Shown one piece after another: positions 38,386 to 46,847 of a DNA stretch of 64,000 bases. The notes under the pieces were generated by a model. That model was given only the letters and a program-made list of their open reading frames with translations. It was not told the origin of the DNA and made no database searches. The position numbers and the translations under genes were made by a program. This stretch comes from Sphingomonas sp. Leaf407 (GTDB lineage Bacteria; Pseudomonadota; Alphaproteobacteria; Sphingomonadales; Sphingomonadaceae): NCBI RefSeq assembly GCF_001425385.1, contig NZ_LMQO01000002.1, forward strand, positions 372,001 to 436,000, read 5' to 3'. Numbering within the stretch: the first letter of the stretch is position 1; each line of letters starts with the position of its first letter.

Positions 38386-38396
38386 GGACAATCACC

Positions 38397-39581
38397 ATGG
38401 CCGATATGGGCCGCTTCGACTGGCAGGACCCGTTCCTGATCGATCAGCAACTGACCGACGAGGAACGGATGGTTCGCGACGTGGCGCACGGCTATGTCCG
38501 CGAGAAATTGCTGCCGCGCGTGACCCGCGCGTTTCTCGACGAGGATTTCGCGCGCGAGATCATGAGCGAGATGGGCGAACTGGGGCTGCTGGGTCCCACG
38601 ATCGATCCCGAATATGGCGGCGCGGGGCTGGGCTATGTCGCTTACGGCCTCGTCGCGCGGGAGGTCGAGGCGGTCGATTCGGGCTATCGCAGCGCGATGA
38701 GCGTGCAGTCGAGCCTCGTGATGCACCCGATCAACGCCTATGGTTCGGAGGCGCAGAAACGCAAATATCTGCCCCGCCTCGCCAGCGGCGAATGGGTCGG
38801 CTGTTTCGGCCTCACCGAACCCGATGCCGGCTCCGACCCGGCGGGGATGCGGACGCGCGCCGAAAGGATCGACGGTGGCTACCGGTTGAGCGGGTCCAAG
38901 ATGTGGATCACCAACTCACCGATCGCCGACGTCTTCATCATATGGGCCAAGTCCGACGCGCATGACGGCAAGATTCGCGGCTTCGTGCTGGAGAAGGGCA
39001 CCAAGGGGCTGTCCGCGCCGAAGATCGAGGGCAAGCTGTCGCTGCGCGCGTCCGTCACCGGCGAGATCGTGATGGACGGCGTCGAGGTGGGCGAGGACGC
39101 GCTGCTGCCCAATGTCGAGGGGCTGAAGGGGCCGTTCGGCTGCCTCAATCGCGCGCGCTACGGCATCGCATGGGGCACGATGGGCGCGGCGGAGTTCTGC
39201 CTCCACGCCGCGCGGCAATATACGCTCGACCGCAAGCAGTTCGGCGTGCCGCTGGCATCGAAGCAACTGATCCAGTTGAAGCTGGCCGACATGCAGACCG
39301 AGATCGCGCTGGGGTTGCAGGCGGCGCTGCGCGCAGGGCGGATGTTCGACGAAGGGACGCTGGCCCCCGAAGCGATCAGCATCATCAAGCGCAACAATTG
39401 CGGCAAGGCGCTGGCGATCGCGCGGGTCGCGCGCGATATGCACGGCGGCAACGGCATCGCCGCCGAATTTCATGTGATGCGCCATGCGATCAACCTTGAG
39501 ACGGTCAACACCTATGAGGGCACGCACGACGTCCACGGGCTGATCCAAGGCCGGGCGATCACCGGCATCGCCGCGTTCTGA
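38397..39581 (+). CDS. gcdH: Glutaryl-CoA dehydrogenase
   Basis: A 394-residue acyl-CoA dehydrogenase. The opening [22 protein letters not shown] and the catalytic glutamate E374 in [13 protein letters not shown] are those of glutaryl-CoA dehydrogenase, which converts glutaryl-CoA to crotonyl-CoA using FAD. The FAD/substrate block [13 protein letters not shown] and [10 protein letters not shown] are in place. Downstream lie a GNAT gene (overlapping TGATG) and a class III CoA-transferase, which fit glutarate activation and use. The ATG at 38397 follows an AAGGA ribosome site. Confidence 0.95.
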   Translation: MADMGRFDWQDPFLIDQQLTDEERMVRDVAHGYVREKLLPRVTRAFLDEDFAREIMSEMGELGLLGPTIDPEYGGAGLGYVAYGLVAREVEAVDSGYRSAMSVQSSLVMHPINAYGSEAQKRKYLPRLASGEWVGCFGLTEPDAGSDPAGMRTRAERIDGGYRLSGSKMWITNSPIADVFIIWAKSDAHDGKIRGFVLEKGTKGLSAPKIEGKLSLRASVTGEIVMDGVEVGEDALLPNVEGLKGPFGCLNRARYGIAWGTMGAAEFCLHAARQYTLDRKQFGVPLASKQLIQLKLADMQTEIALGLQAALRAGRMFDEGTLAPEAISIIKRNNCGKALAIARVARDMHGGNGIAAEFHVMRHAINLETVNTYEGTHDVHGLIQGRAITGIAAF

Positions 39582-40093
39582 TGAACCGCCAGCTGGTATT
39601 GCGCGGCCAACTGGTCACGATCGCGCCGAGCGTCGCGGACGATTACGACGCGCTGTTCGCGGTCGCGTCCGACCCGGCGATCTGGGAACAGCATCCCGCG
39701 CACGACCGCTGGCGGGCGGACGTCTTCCGCGCCTTCTTCGACGAGGGGATGGCGGGCGGCGGCATGCTGACCATCCGCGATGCCCAAGACGGCAGCGTGA
39801 TCGGGTCGAGCCGCTACGGTCCCTACGACCCTGACGCCGATGAGATCGAGATCGGCTGGACCTTTTTCGCGCGCGACCGCTGGCGGCGCGGGTATAACCG
39901 CGAAACCAAGCGGTTGATGATCGATCATATCACCCGGGATGCGGCAACCGTCACCTTCCATATCGGCGAGGCCAATGCCCGGTCCCGCACCGCGGTGGCG
40001 GCGCTGGGCGCGGTGCTGCGCCCCGGCACCATCGATGTGCTGCGCGGCGGGCGCATGGTCCCCCATGTCGTGTACGCGCTGCGCCGGCCGTGA
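39581..40093 (+). CDS. GNAT-family N-acetyltransferase (RimJ/RimL-like)
   Basis: A 170-residue acetyltransferase of the RimJ/RimL type. It opens LVLRGQLVTIAPSVADDYDALF, has a central IGSSRYGPYDPDADEIEIGWTF-like beta strand pair and the acetyl-CoA-binding turn RWRRGYNRETKRL. The C-terminal part has the family's HIGEANARSRTAVAALGA helix. The substrate is not evident. It is fused into the gcdH operon by overlaps on both sides (TGATG with gcdH, GTGA with the CoA-transferase), though no glutarate-pathway role is known for such enzymes. Confidence 0.88.
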   Translation: MNRQLVLRGQLVTIAPSVADDYDALFAVASDPAIWEQHPAHDRWRADVFRAFFDEGMAGGGMLTIRDAQDGSVIGSSRYGPYDPDADEIEIGWTFFARDRWRRGYNRETKRLMIDHITRDAATVTFHIGEANARSRTAVAALGAVLRPGTIDVLRGGRMVPHVVYALRRP

Positions 40094-41199
40094 AGCCGCT
40101 CGCCGGGGTTCGGGTCGTCGAACTGGCGCGGATTCTTGCCGGGCCATGGTGCGGGCAGTTGCTCGCCGATCTGGGCGCGGAGGTGGTGAAGGTCGAGCGG
40201 CCGGGCGCGGGCGACGACACCCGCCACTGGGGACCGCCGTTCGTGACCGATGGCGAAGGGCGCAACCGCGACGCAGCCTATTTCCACGCGACCAATCGCG
40301 GCAAACGCTCGGTCGCGATCAATATTGGCACGCCCGAGGGTCAGGCCGAGGTCCGCGCGCTGGTGGCCGGGGCCGATGTCGTGATCGAGAATTACAAGGT
40401 CGGCGGCCTCGCCCGATACGGCCTTGACCATGCCGCGCTGTCGGCGGTGCGGCCGGGGCTGGTGACGTGTTCGATCACCGGCTTCGGCCAGACCGGGCCC
40501 TATGCGCACCGTGCCGGCTACGACTTCGTCATCCAGGCGATGGGCGGGGCGATGTCGCTGACCGGCGAGCCCGACGGGCCGCCGCAAAAGGCCGGGGTCG
40601 CCTATGCCGACCTGTTCACCGGCGTCTATTCGGCCGTGGCGATCCTCGCCGCGCTGCGCCGCCGCGACCTGACCGGGGAGGGCGCGCATATCGACATGGC
40701 GCTGCTCGATACGCAGGTGGCAGTGCTGGGCAATCAGGCGCTCAACTATCTGGCGGGCGGCACCGTGCCGGGGCGGATGGGCAACGGCCACGCCAATCTC
40801 GCGCCGTATCAGGCGTTCGAGACGGCGGACGGCGCGCTGGTGATCGCGGTCGGCAACGACACGCAGTTCGCGCGGCTGTGCGCCATCCTCGGGCTCGACC
40901 TGCACCACGATGCGCGGTTCGCGACCAATCCGGGGCGGGTGGTGAATCGCGGTGCGCTGATCCCGATGGTGCAAGCGGCGGTCGGCGGCTGGCGCAAGGC
41001 GGCGCTGAGTGACGTGCTGGAGGCGGCGGGCATTCCGGCGGGGCCGATCAACCTGCTGAATGAGGTGTTCGCCGACCCACAGGTGATCGCGCGCAGCATG
41101 CGGATCGCGCCCGACGGACTGCCGGGGCTGGCCGGACCGATCGTGATCGACGGCGAGCGGATGGTGGCCGACGGCAGCGCGCCGCTGCGGGCGGGGTAG
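40090..41199 (+). CDS. Class III CoA-transferase, probably glutarate-specific
   Basis: A 369-residue family III CoA-transferase (CaiB/BaiF, formyl-CoA-transferase fold). The start region PLAGVRVVELARILAGPWCGQLLADLGAEVVKVE is classical. The catalytic aspartate that forms the acyl-CoA mixed anhydride is D174 in AYADLFTGVY. A GTG at 40090 overlaps the GNAT stop (GTGA). Being in one operon with glutaryl-CoA dehydrogenase, it most likely moves CoA between succinyl-CoA (or another donor) and glutarate, like human SUGCT. This is inference from context; family members use many acids. Confidence 0.9.
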   Translation: MKPLAGVRVVELARILAGPWCGQLLADLGAEVVKVERPGAGDDTRHWGPPFVTDGEGRNRDAAYFHATNRGKRSVAINIGTPEGQAEVRALVAGADVVIENYKVGGLARYGLDHAALSAVRPGLVTCSITGFGQTGPYAHRAGYDFVIQAMGGAMSLTGEPDGPPQKAGVAYADLFTGVYSAVAILAALRRRDLTGEGAHIDMALLDTQVAVLGNQALNYLAGGTVPGRMGNGHANLAPYQAFETADGALVIAVGNDTQFARLCAILGLDLHHDARFATNPGRVVNRGALIPMVQAAVGGWRKAALSDVLEAAGIPAGPINLLNEVFADPQVIARSMRIAPDGLPGLAGPIVIDGERMVADGSAPLRAG

Positions 41200-41233
41200 G
41201 GGGGTAGTTCCTCTTCGTCACGCTGACGAAGGA

Positions 41234-41590
41234 TCATTCCACGTCGCTGTATTCCGCCACGAGTTTCATGGTATCGTTATCGTAGCAATATACCGGTGAA
41301 TCGCCGATTGCCCCGCGTTCGATCCGAAGCTTCACGCACGACAGGCCGATGCCCTGGTTGCGCGTCGGAAGGAACATCAACTGCGGAAACCACATTCCTT
41401 TCACCTGATCGACCGGCGCGCCCGCCTTGACGGACCAGCGTCGATAGGCGTCGTCGATCTGCGCTTCCGAACCGGGCCAGTATTCGGGGTCGTAAGGCGA
41501 CGCCGATGGTGCCGAGCGGCGCAAGCCATAGCCGGCCACGAAAGCCAGGCCGATCGCAGCCAGAAACAGCACGACCGTCACGATCCGCAT
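41234..41590 (-). CDS. Hypothetical membrane-anchored protein
   Basis: A 118-residue protein I do not recognise. It has one N-terminal hydrophobic segment (about residues 3-22, MRIVTVVLFLAAIGLAFVAG), then a soluble domain with two cysteines (SCVKLRI and VYCYDND) that could form a disulfide in the periplasm. The ATG at 41590 was chosen for the charged start; a GTG at 41620 would add ten residues. It follows the flavin reductase gene on the same strand. Confidence 0.65.
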   Translation of the reverse strand: MRIVTVVLFLAAIGLAFVAGYGLRRSAPSASPYDPEYWPGSEAQIDDAYRRWSVKAGAPVDQVKGMWFPQLMFLPTRNQGIGLSCVKLRIERGAIGDSPVYCYDNDTMKLVAEYSDVE

Positions 41591-41621
41591 GGGCCACCCC
41601 CGTCCCTGATTGGTGGGCACG

Positions 41622-42155
41622 CTACCGCCCGATGAACCCCAGCATCTGTTCGACCATCAACCGCAACTGCGCATCGGCGCGGTCGAGCGCGCCGTCCTCG
41701 GCGGTGTTGATCGCCACGCCGACCGGAGTCGGCCAGCCGCGCAGCGCGTGGGCGACGGTGCGCAGCGTCGCCATCGTCGCCACCGCCGCCTGCCAGCCCG
41801 CCGCCGTCGCCACGATGCCCACCGGCATCCCGTCGAAATACACGCGGTCGTCGCGGCGCAGCAGCTCGACATGGTCGAGCGCGTTCTTGACGAGGCCCGA
41901 CAGCGTCCCGTGATAGCCCGGCGAGCCGACGATCACCCCGTCCGCCCCGCGCAGCGCCGCGACGAACGCCTGGATGCCGGCATGGCCCGCAGCACTTTCC
42001 GGTTCGTAATTGGGAAAGTCGATCGCCGGCCCGGTCAGCAGAGTCGTGCGCGCGCCGAGCGACCGGGCATGGGCCAGCGCCTGTTCCAGCGCGGTGGCGG
42101 TGGCGGAGGTCGGACGAAGCGTGCCGCCCAGCGCGACGATATGCGGTTGCGTCAT
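41622..42155 (-). CDS. NAD(P)H-dependent FMN reductase
   Basis: A 177-residue flavodoxin-fold reductase of the SsuE/ChrR type. The phosphate-binding start is IVALGGTLRPTSATATALE, and the flavin loop is VIVGSPGYHGTLSGLVKNALDH (about 75-96). Members reduce FMN for monooxygenases, or reduce quinones and azo dyes. No sulfonate or monooxygenase genes are next to it, so the partner is unknown. A hypothetical membrane-anchored gene follows on the same strand. Confidence 0.9.
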   Translation of the reverse strand: MTQPHIVALGGTLRPTSATATALEQALAHARSLGARTTLLTGPAIDFPNYEPESAAGHAGIQAFVAALRGADGVIVGSPGYHGTLSGLVKNALDHVELLRRDDRVYFDGMPVGIVATAAGWQAAVATMATLRTVAHALRGWPTPVGVAINTAEDGALDRADAQLRLMVEQMLGFIGR

Positions 42156-42204
42156 GGCGCGTGCGCTACCCGATGGCGGGGCGCGGCGCTAGGCTCGGGA
42201 TGCT

Positions 42205-42308
42205 ATTCCCCGTCATTCCCGCGAAGGCGGGAATCCATACACGCAGCGGTTGCGATGGAGCCGGAACGTCAGTGTCTATGGATTCCCGCCTGCGCGGGAA
42301 TGACGGAC
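42205..42308. repeat. REP-like palindrome pair
   Basis: TTCCCGCGAAGGCGGGAATCC and its mirror GGATTCCCGCCTGCGCGGGAA flank about 50 bases. The element closes the gap between the flavin reductase start and the fliS stop and may act as a terminator for fliD-fliS. It is the best-preserved copy in the window. Confidence 0.8.
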
Positions 42309-42311
42309 CGG

Positions 42312-42713
42312 CTACTTCGGCCGCACCATCTCCCACGCCTCGGCGATGTCGGCGATCGAGGCGGCGGCGTCGGTGAACGGCACCGGATCGTCACCGATGC
42401 TGGCGTCGGCGATCTGCTGGCGCAGGCCGGCGTACAGCCGCGACAGCGTGCGCGACAGGTCGCCGCCCTTGTCGAAATCGAGCCCCGCCTCCAGCGCGAA
42501 CAGGATCGCCATCGCCCGCGTCACCCGTTCGCTCTTCATTTGGAACCGGTAGTTGGTCGCCGCCCATGCGGCCGATCGCAGCGCGCGGATCGCTTCCTCG
42601 TACAACAGCGAAACGAGGCCGTGGGCATCGGCCCCGCCAGTGCGTCCGGCCAGATCGACCTGGCGATAGGTCTGCGCCGGATCACCGGCAAGGACGGTGG
42701 CATAGCGGGCCAT
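42312..42713 (-). CDS. fliS: Flagellin export chaperone FliS
   Basis: A 133-residue helical protein, the usual FliS size, directly after fliD (stop of fliD and start of fliS overlap as TGATG). FliS binds the disordered C-terminal part of flagellin in the cytoplasm and keeps it from polymerising early. The family block HGLVSLLYEEAIRALRSA is at about 32-49 and a conserved central helix follows (VTRAMAILFALEAGLDFDKGGDLS). An alternative longer start inside fliD is less likely. Confidence 0.9.
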   Translation of the reverse strand: MARYATVLAGDPAQTYRQVDLAGRTGGADAHGLVSLLYEEAIRALRSAAWAATNYRFQMKSERVTRAMAILFALEAGLDFDKGGDLSRTLSRLYAGLRQQIADASIGDDPVPFTDAAASIADIAEAWEMVRPK

Positions 42714-44215
42714 CAGCGATCCGCCGTCCACATCTTGACCATCGTCTCCATCTGCGCCTGTTGCGCCTTGTACGCCGCGACGCGCGCTTCGGACGCGGCG
42801 AACTGCTGCGTCATCCGCGTGCTGACGGTTTCGGACTGGGTCGTCACCTTGGTCTTTTCGTCGTCGATCGCGCTCTGCGCCTTGGTATAGCGGGCCGAGG
42901 TCGCACCCAGACCCGTCTGGGTATCCACCGCCGCCAGCGAGATCGCGTTGAGCGCCGCCGACAGCCCCTTGCCGGTCGCACCGGTGCCCGCCACGAACAT
43001 CGCCTCCAGCGCGGCGGGGTTGTCCGCCAGCGCCTTGGCCAGTTGCGCCGTCTCGACGCGCAGCGTGCCGTCGCGGTTGGTCGCGACGCCGATCTGCGCC
43101 AGCCGGCTGGGGGTGTCGTCGCCGGCGGTGGTCAGTTCGGTCAGCGTCAGGCGCTGGAGCGACCGCTTGAGCGACGCCGTCGCCGGATCGGCGCGCAGCG
43201 CGCCGGTGATCGGATCGGTCGCCTTCTGCACCGTCGCCATCACTTCGTTATAGGTCGCGACGAAATCGGTCACGGCCTGACTGATCGCATCGGTCGGCGG
43301 CGTGGTGCCGATCGTCGCGGGCACGCCGGCGGTCAGCCCGGTCAGCTCCAGCCGCACGCCCGGAATCGCGCCGGTCACGCTGTTGGTGTCGCGCGACAGC
43401 TCGACGCCGTCGACGGTCAGTTGCGCATTGCCCGCCTGCGTCACCATCCGCGCGCCGCTGGTCGAACCGTCGAAACCGACGTTCAGCTTTTCGAGGCCGT
43501 TGTTGGCGGTATCGGGGGTCGCGGTCAGGGTGAACGCCTGTTCCTCGCCGCTGGCCCCTTTCAGCACCAGCCGCTGGCCATTGGCGTCCGACACGACGCT
43601 GGCGGTCACGCCGGCCTTGGCGGACGTGATCTTGTCGGCGATCCCTTGCAGCGAGGCGGTATCGCCACTGGTGAGGACGATCGGGTCGATGTCCTTGCCG
43701 TTCCACGCGAAGCTGCCGTTGCCGTCGATCTTGCCGAATTTCAGCGTGAGGCTGCCGGTGCCGAGCGCCGTCCCCTCGGGAACCGCCTCGCGCGTCACCG
43801 CCACCTGCGCGCTCGCCAGTCTGGTGACGCTGACGCTCGCCATCGTCCCCGCCACGCGCGCGCCGGGCAGCACCGATGCCCGCACCACGCCGCTGCTGCT
43901 GGTCAACTGCGTCGCCAGCGTGCCGTTCTTGACCAGCGTGGTCAGCGCATTGGCGAAGCCGGTGATGCCGCTCTTGACCTCGGACAGCGTCGACACCTGC
44001 GAGGTCAGCGTATCCTGCCGCTTGGTCAGTTGCGCCGTCTTGCCGGCGAACTGCGCGTCGACCAGGCTTTTGACCAGCGCGACCGTGTCGGTGCCCGATC
44101 CGAGGCCCAGCGATTTGGCGATGTTGCCGGTCGTGCTGTTGGTGCCGGTGGTCGTCGTCTTGGCCGCCGTGGTGGTGGCCGGCGTCGCGGTGCTGGTGCT
44201 GGTGGTGATGGCCAT
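42713..44215 (-). CDS. fliD: Flagellar filament cap protein FliD
   Basis: A 500-residue HAP2 protein, the cap on which flagellin subunits assemble. The FliD N-terminal domain starts after a Thr/Ala-rich leader (about residues 1-35) with the TDTVALVKSLVDAQFAGKTAQLTKRQ stretch. The central region has several beta-rich variable domains, and the C-terminal D0/D1 part has the coiled-coil end with the SARYTKAQSAIDDEKTKVT stretch. A sigma-28-like promoter stands 30 bases upstream. It is co-transcribed with fliS. The short Thr-rich leader is unusual; FliD proteins often start closer to their coiled coil. Confidence 0.93.
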   Translation of the reverse strand: MAITTSTSTATPATTTAAKTTTTGTNSTTGNIAKSLGLGSGTDTVALVKSLVDAQFAGKTAQLTKRQDTLTSQVSTLSEVKSGITGFANALTTLVKNGTLATQLTSSSGVVRASVLPGARVAGTMASVSVTRLASAQVAVTREAVPEGTALGTGSLTLKFGKIDGNGSFAWNGKDIDPIVLTSGDTASLQGIADKITSAKAGVTASVVSDANGQRLVLKGASGEEQAFTLTATPDTANNGLEKLNVGFDGSTSGARMVTQAGNAQLTVDGVELSRDTNSVTGAIPGVRLELTGLTAGVPATIGTTPPTDAISQAVTDFVATYNEVMATVQKATDPITGALRADPATASLKRSLQRLTLTELTTAGDDTPSRLAQIGVATNRDGTLRVETAQLAKALADNPAALEAMFVAGTGATGKGLSAALNAISLAAVDTQTGLGATSARYTKAQSAIDDEKTKVTTQSETVSTRMTQQFAASEARVAAYKAQQAQMETMVKMWTADR

Positions 44216-44244
44216 CGTACTTGTCCCCGCGCGTCTCTATCCAT

Positions 44245-44271
44245 CAAGCGGCAGCGACGCGGATTTCTTTA
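44245..44271 (-). promoter_or_regulatory. Sigma-28-like promoter of fliD-fliS
   Basis: On the minus strand TAAAGAAA is followed after the right gap by GCCGCTTG, giving TAAA-N15-GCCG as in FliA promoters (consensus TAAAGTTT-N11-GCCGATAA). The core elements match and the outer bases match partly. It would start transcription about 23 bases before the fliD ATG. Confidence 0.6.
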
Positions 44272-44283
44272 GAGATTCCGTTC

Positions 44284-44299
44284 GGAAACCCGGGTTTCC
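44284..44299. other. Perfect 16-base palindrome between flhB and fliD
   Basis: GGAAACCC is followed directly by GGGTTTCC. It lies just upstream of the sigma-28-like promoter and after the flhB stop. There is no T-run, so it suits an operator at least as well as a terminator. Confidence 0.55.
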
Positions 44300-44317
44300 T
44301 GTGCGGTGCCGGCCCGC

Positions 44318-45445
44318 TCACGCGGATGCGCCGGCGAGATTGCCGTTTTCGTCGAACCGCGCGGCGGCGGGCACGTCGATCGGCGGCTGGATGCCGCCGG
44401 CCTGAACGTTCACCCCGAACACGAACGCCAGCACGGTGGCGATGGCGAGGTACAGATCGTCGCGCACCTCCTGCCCATCCTGACTGGTATAATAGACCGC
44501 ACGCGCGAGCTGCGGATATTCCAGCACTGGCACCTTCGCCTCGCCGGCCAGTTCGCGGATGGCCAGCGCGGTCGCGCCACGCCCCCGCGCGACCACCACC
44601 GGCACCGAATCGCGCCCCCGGTCATAACGCAGCGCGACCGCGAAATGGGTCGGGTTGGTCAGCACGACATGCGCCTCGCCCACCGCCTTGCGGAAACCGC
44701 CCTTCAATATCTGGTGGCGGCGCTGGCGGATCTGCCCCTTCACATGCGGATCGCCCTCGCTCTCCTTATGCTCGTCGCGCACCTCCTGCTTGGTCATGCG
44801 CAGCCGGTTCATCCGCTGGAACAGCGCCAGCGGCACGTCCAGCCCGGCGATCAGCACCAGCCCGCCGGCCATCACGAACAGCAAGGTCAGGAACGTGCCG
44901 CCGAGATCGCCGACCGCCTGCTCGACGTTCGACGACACCAGCCCCAGCGAACTGTGCGACGCCGATTTGAGCATGACATAGCCGATCGACCCGAGCAGCA
45001 CGACCTTCAGCAACGACTTGCCGAGTTCGATCCACCCCTGCGGCCCGAAGATACGTTTCAGGCCCGAGGCGGGGTTGATCCGCGACCCCTTGGGCGCCAT
45101 CGCCTTGCCATCGAAGCGGATGCCGGTCAGCCCCGCCTGCGCGGCGATCCCCGCCACCACCGCGAACGCGAGGATCGCGCCGAGCGAGGGGGCGAGCTTC
45201 CACCCCGCTTCGACCAGCGGCCGCCATGGCTGGAAATCCTCGATGTCACCGCGGCCGAAGGTGAAGCTCGCGGTCATCACCGCCTTGCACGCCGCGACCA
45301 GCGACGGCCCGAACATCGCCAGCCAGCCGCACCCGGCAAGGATGACCAGCGCGGTGCCCAGTTCCTTGGACTTGAGGATGTCGCCGTCATCGCGCGCCTT
45401 GTCGAGGCGCTTCTGGGTTGGGCTTTCGGTTTTGTCCTCGCTCAT
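44318..45445 (-). CDS. flhB: Flagellar export gate and switch protein FlhB, main copy
   Basis: A 375-residue FlhB with the opening DKTESPTQKRLDKARDDGDI, four membrane segments and the cytoplasmic domain with the canonical self-cleavage motif NPTH (264-267). A tail of about 35 residues beyond the folded domain is Pro/Ala-rich. The start overlaps the fliR stop (ATGA). Together with fliP, fliQ and fliR it forms the export gate of the main flagellum. The last gene of the long operon, it is followed by a palindrome and the fliD promoter. Compare the NPEH copy at 768-1817. Confidence 0.96.
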   Translation of the reverse strand: MSEDKTESPTQKRLDKARDDGDILKSKELGTALVILAGCGWLAMFGPSLVAACKAVMTASFTFGRGDIEDFQPWRPLVEAGWKLAPSLGAILAFAVVAGIAAQAGLTGIRFDGKAMAPKGSRINPASGLKRIFGPQGWIELGKSLLKVVLLGSIGYVMLKSASHSSLGLVSSNVEQAVGDLGGTFLTLLFVMAGGLVLIAGLDVPLALFQRMNRLRMTKQEVRDEHKESEGDPHVKGQIRQRRHQILKGGFRKAVGEAHVVLTNPTHFAVALRYDRGRDSVPVVVARGRGATALAIRELAGEAKVPVLEYPQLARAVYYTSQDGQEVRDDLYLAIATVLAFVFGVNVQAGGIQPPIDVPAAARFDENGNLAGASA

Positions 45446-46215
45446 CCCAGCACCAAGGTCTTGGTAGCGTCGAGCGATTCGCGCACGATTACCAGCATGT
45501 AATCGCCCATCGCCGGCATCGCGACGAACAGCGCGACGACCCCGACGAACAGGCTGGCGGGCAGCCCCACCGCGAACAGGTTGAGCGCCGGGGCCGAGCG
45601 CGACAACATGCCGACGACGAGGTTGAGGCACAGCAGCAGGAAGCCGACCGGCAGTGCCAGCAGCAATCCGGCAAGGAACGCATAGCCGCCGAACATCGCG
45701 ATGTTCTGAAGCTTGCCCGCCGACAGCCATGCCGCGCCCGGCGGCAGGATTTCATACGACCGCACGATCAGGTCGACGAGGATCAGATGCCCGTCGAGCG
45801 ACAGGAACAGCAAGGTCAGCAGCACCGACAGGAAGGTGCCGAGCGCGGGCGTCGGCGCGCCGCTCTGCGGGTTCACCATCGCGGCGAAACCGATGCCCAT
45901 CGAAATGCCGATCACTTCCGACGCGATCAGCGGTGCGGCGAACGCGATCTGGAGCACGAAGCCCAGCGCCAACCCGACCAGCGCCTCGGCGGCGATGCCG
46001 AGGAAGGTCGTGAACGAAAATATCTCGGTCGGAATGGCGAAGCTCTGCGCGTGCAGCACCAGCACCGCGATCGCCCCCGACAGCAGCACGCGCACCTGCA
46101 CCGGCATCGCCACCGCGCCGAACACCGGCGCCACGACGAACGCCGCGCCGACCCGCACCATGGTGAACAGCAACGCCCAGAGCTGCGGCTCGACCGCGAG
46201 GCCAAGGCCTAGCAT
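45442..46215 (-). CDS. fliR: Flagellar export gate protein FliR, main copy
   Basis: A 257-residue polytopic membrane protein of the FliR family with about six membrane segments spread over its length. The family's conserved polar-hydrophobic stretch is seen in GISMGIGFAAMVNPQSGAPTP (about 103-123). It overlaps flhB (ATGA), but is separated from the upstream fliQ by a 361-base repeat block, which breaks the otherwise tight operon. Whether it is still read from the flbD-side promoter or has its own is not clear; no good promoter was recognised in the block. Confidence 0.95.
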   Translation of the reverse strand: MLGLGLAVEPQLWALLFTMVRVGAAFVVAPVFGAVAMPVQVRVLLSGAIAVLVLHAQSFAIPTEIFSFTTFLGIAAEALVGLALGFVLQIAFAAPLIASEVIGISMGIGFAAMVNPQSGAPTPALGTFLSVLLTLLFLSLDGHLILVDLIVRSYEILPPGAAWLSAGKLQNIAMFGGYAFLAGLLLALPVGFLLLCLNLVVGMLSRSAPALNLFAVGLPASLFVGVVALFVAMPAMGDYMLVIVRESLDATKTLVLG

Positions 46216-46576
46216 GGCCGGCCCCGTCCTGCTGCCGTATCCCCGCGAAGGCGGGGACCCAGTGCCACGATCGCGACCGCGAGGGCCGATCGACGTTCAG
46301 TCGAACAGCTAGCAAAATTGCTCCCCTCCCTGGAAGGGAGGGGTTGGGGGTGGGTTGGCATGCGAGGGAAGGTCACGCCCGCCAACGGGCCGACCCACCC
46401 CCGACCCCTCCCTTCCAGGGAGGGGAGGAGTCGAACCCTTAGCTGAATGTCGACTCCGTCATTCCGGCGAAGGCCGGAATCCATTGTGTCGGGTGTCATC
46501 GAGGAAGCGCAGCCGTCCCCCCATCCATGGACTCCGGCTTCCGCCGGCGTGACGGGGAGAGAGGACGAAAGAAAAT
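46216..46576. repeat. Repeat block inside the flagellar operon (between fliR and fliQ)
   Basis: No gene is seen. It contains half of a REP palindrome (46231-46252), a GGGAGGGG-type inverted pair CTCCCTGGAAGGGAGGGG and CCCTCCCTTCCAGGGAGGGG (46322-46341 and 46405-46428), and a complete REP pair with TTCCGGCGAAGGCCGGAATCC (46459-46480) and a mirror TCCGGCTTCCGCCGGCG (46530-46548). These may reduce transcription into fliR-flhB or protect the upstream mRNA end. Confidence 0.8.
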
Positions 46577-46846
46577 TCACCGGACCAGTTCCGGGATCCG
46601 CTCGAAGATGCTGGTGGTGAAGTCCCCCAGCAGCCCGAGGATCATGCCCCCGAACACGGCAAGGCTGATACCCACCACCGCCAGCTTGGGCACGAACGAC
46701 AGCGTCTGTTCGTTGATCGACGTCGCCGCCTGGATCATGCCAAGGATAAGGCCGCTCAGCAGCGCCGGGATCAGGATGGGGGCGGCGACCAGCGCCAGCA
46801 CCCACATCGCCTCGCGCGCGACGGTCATGAAATAGCCCGCGTCCAT
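46577..46846 (-). CDS. fliQ: Flagellar export gate protein FliQ, main copy
   Basis: An 89-residue protein with two membrane segments (about 15-40 and 53-76), the FliQ layout. The conserved polar stretch is ATSINEQTLSFVPKLAVV. Four or so copies assemble around FliP-FliR in the export channel. It starts one base after the fliP stop. Its paralogue at 2569-2838 has the same length and many identical positions (QTLSFVPKL against ATLSYVPKL). Confidence 0.95.
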   Translation of the reverse strand: MDAGYFMTVAREAMWVLALVAAPILIPALLSGLILGMIQAATSINEQTLSFVPKLAVVGISLAVFGGMILGLLGDFTTSIFERIPELVR

Positions 46847-46847
46847 G

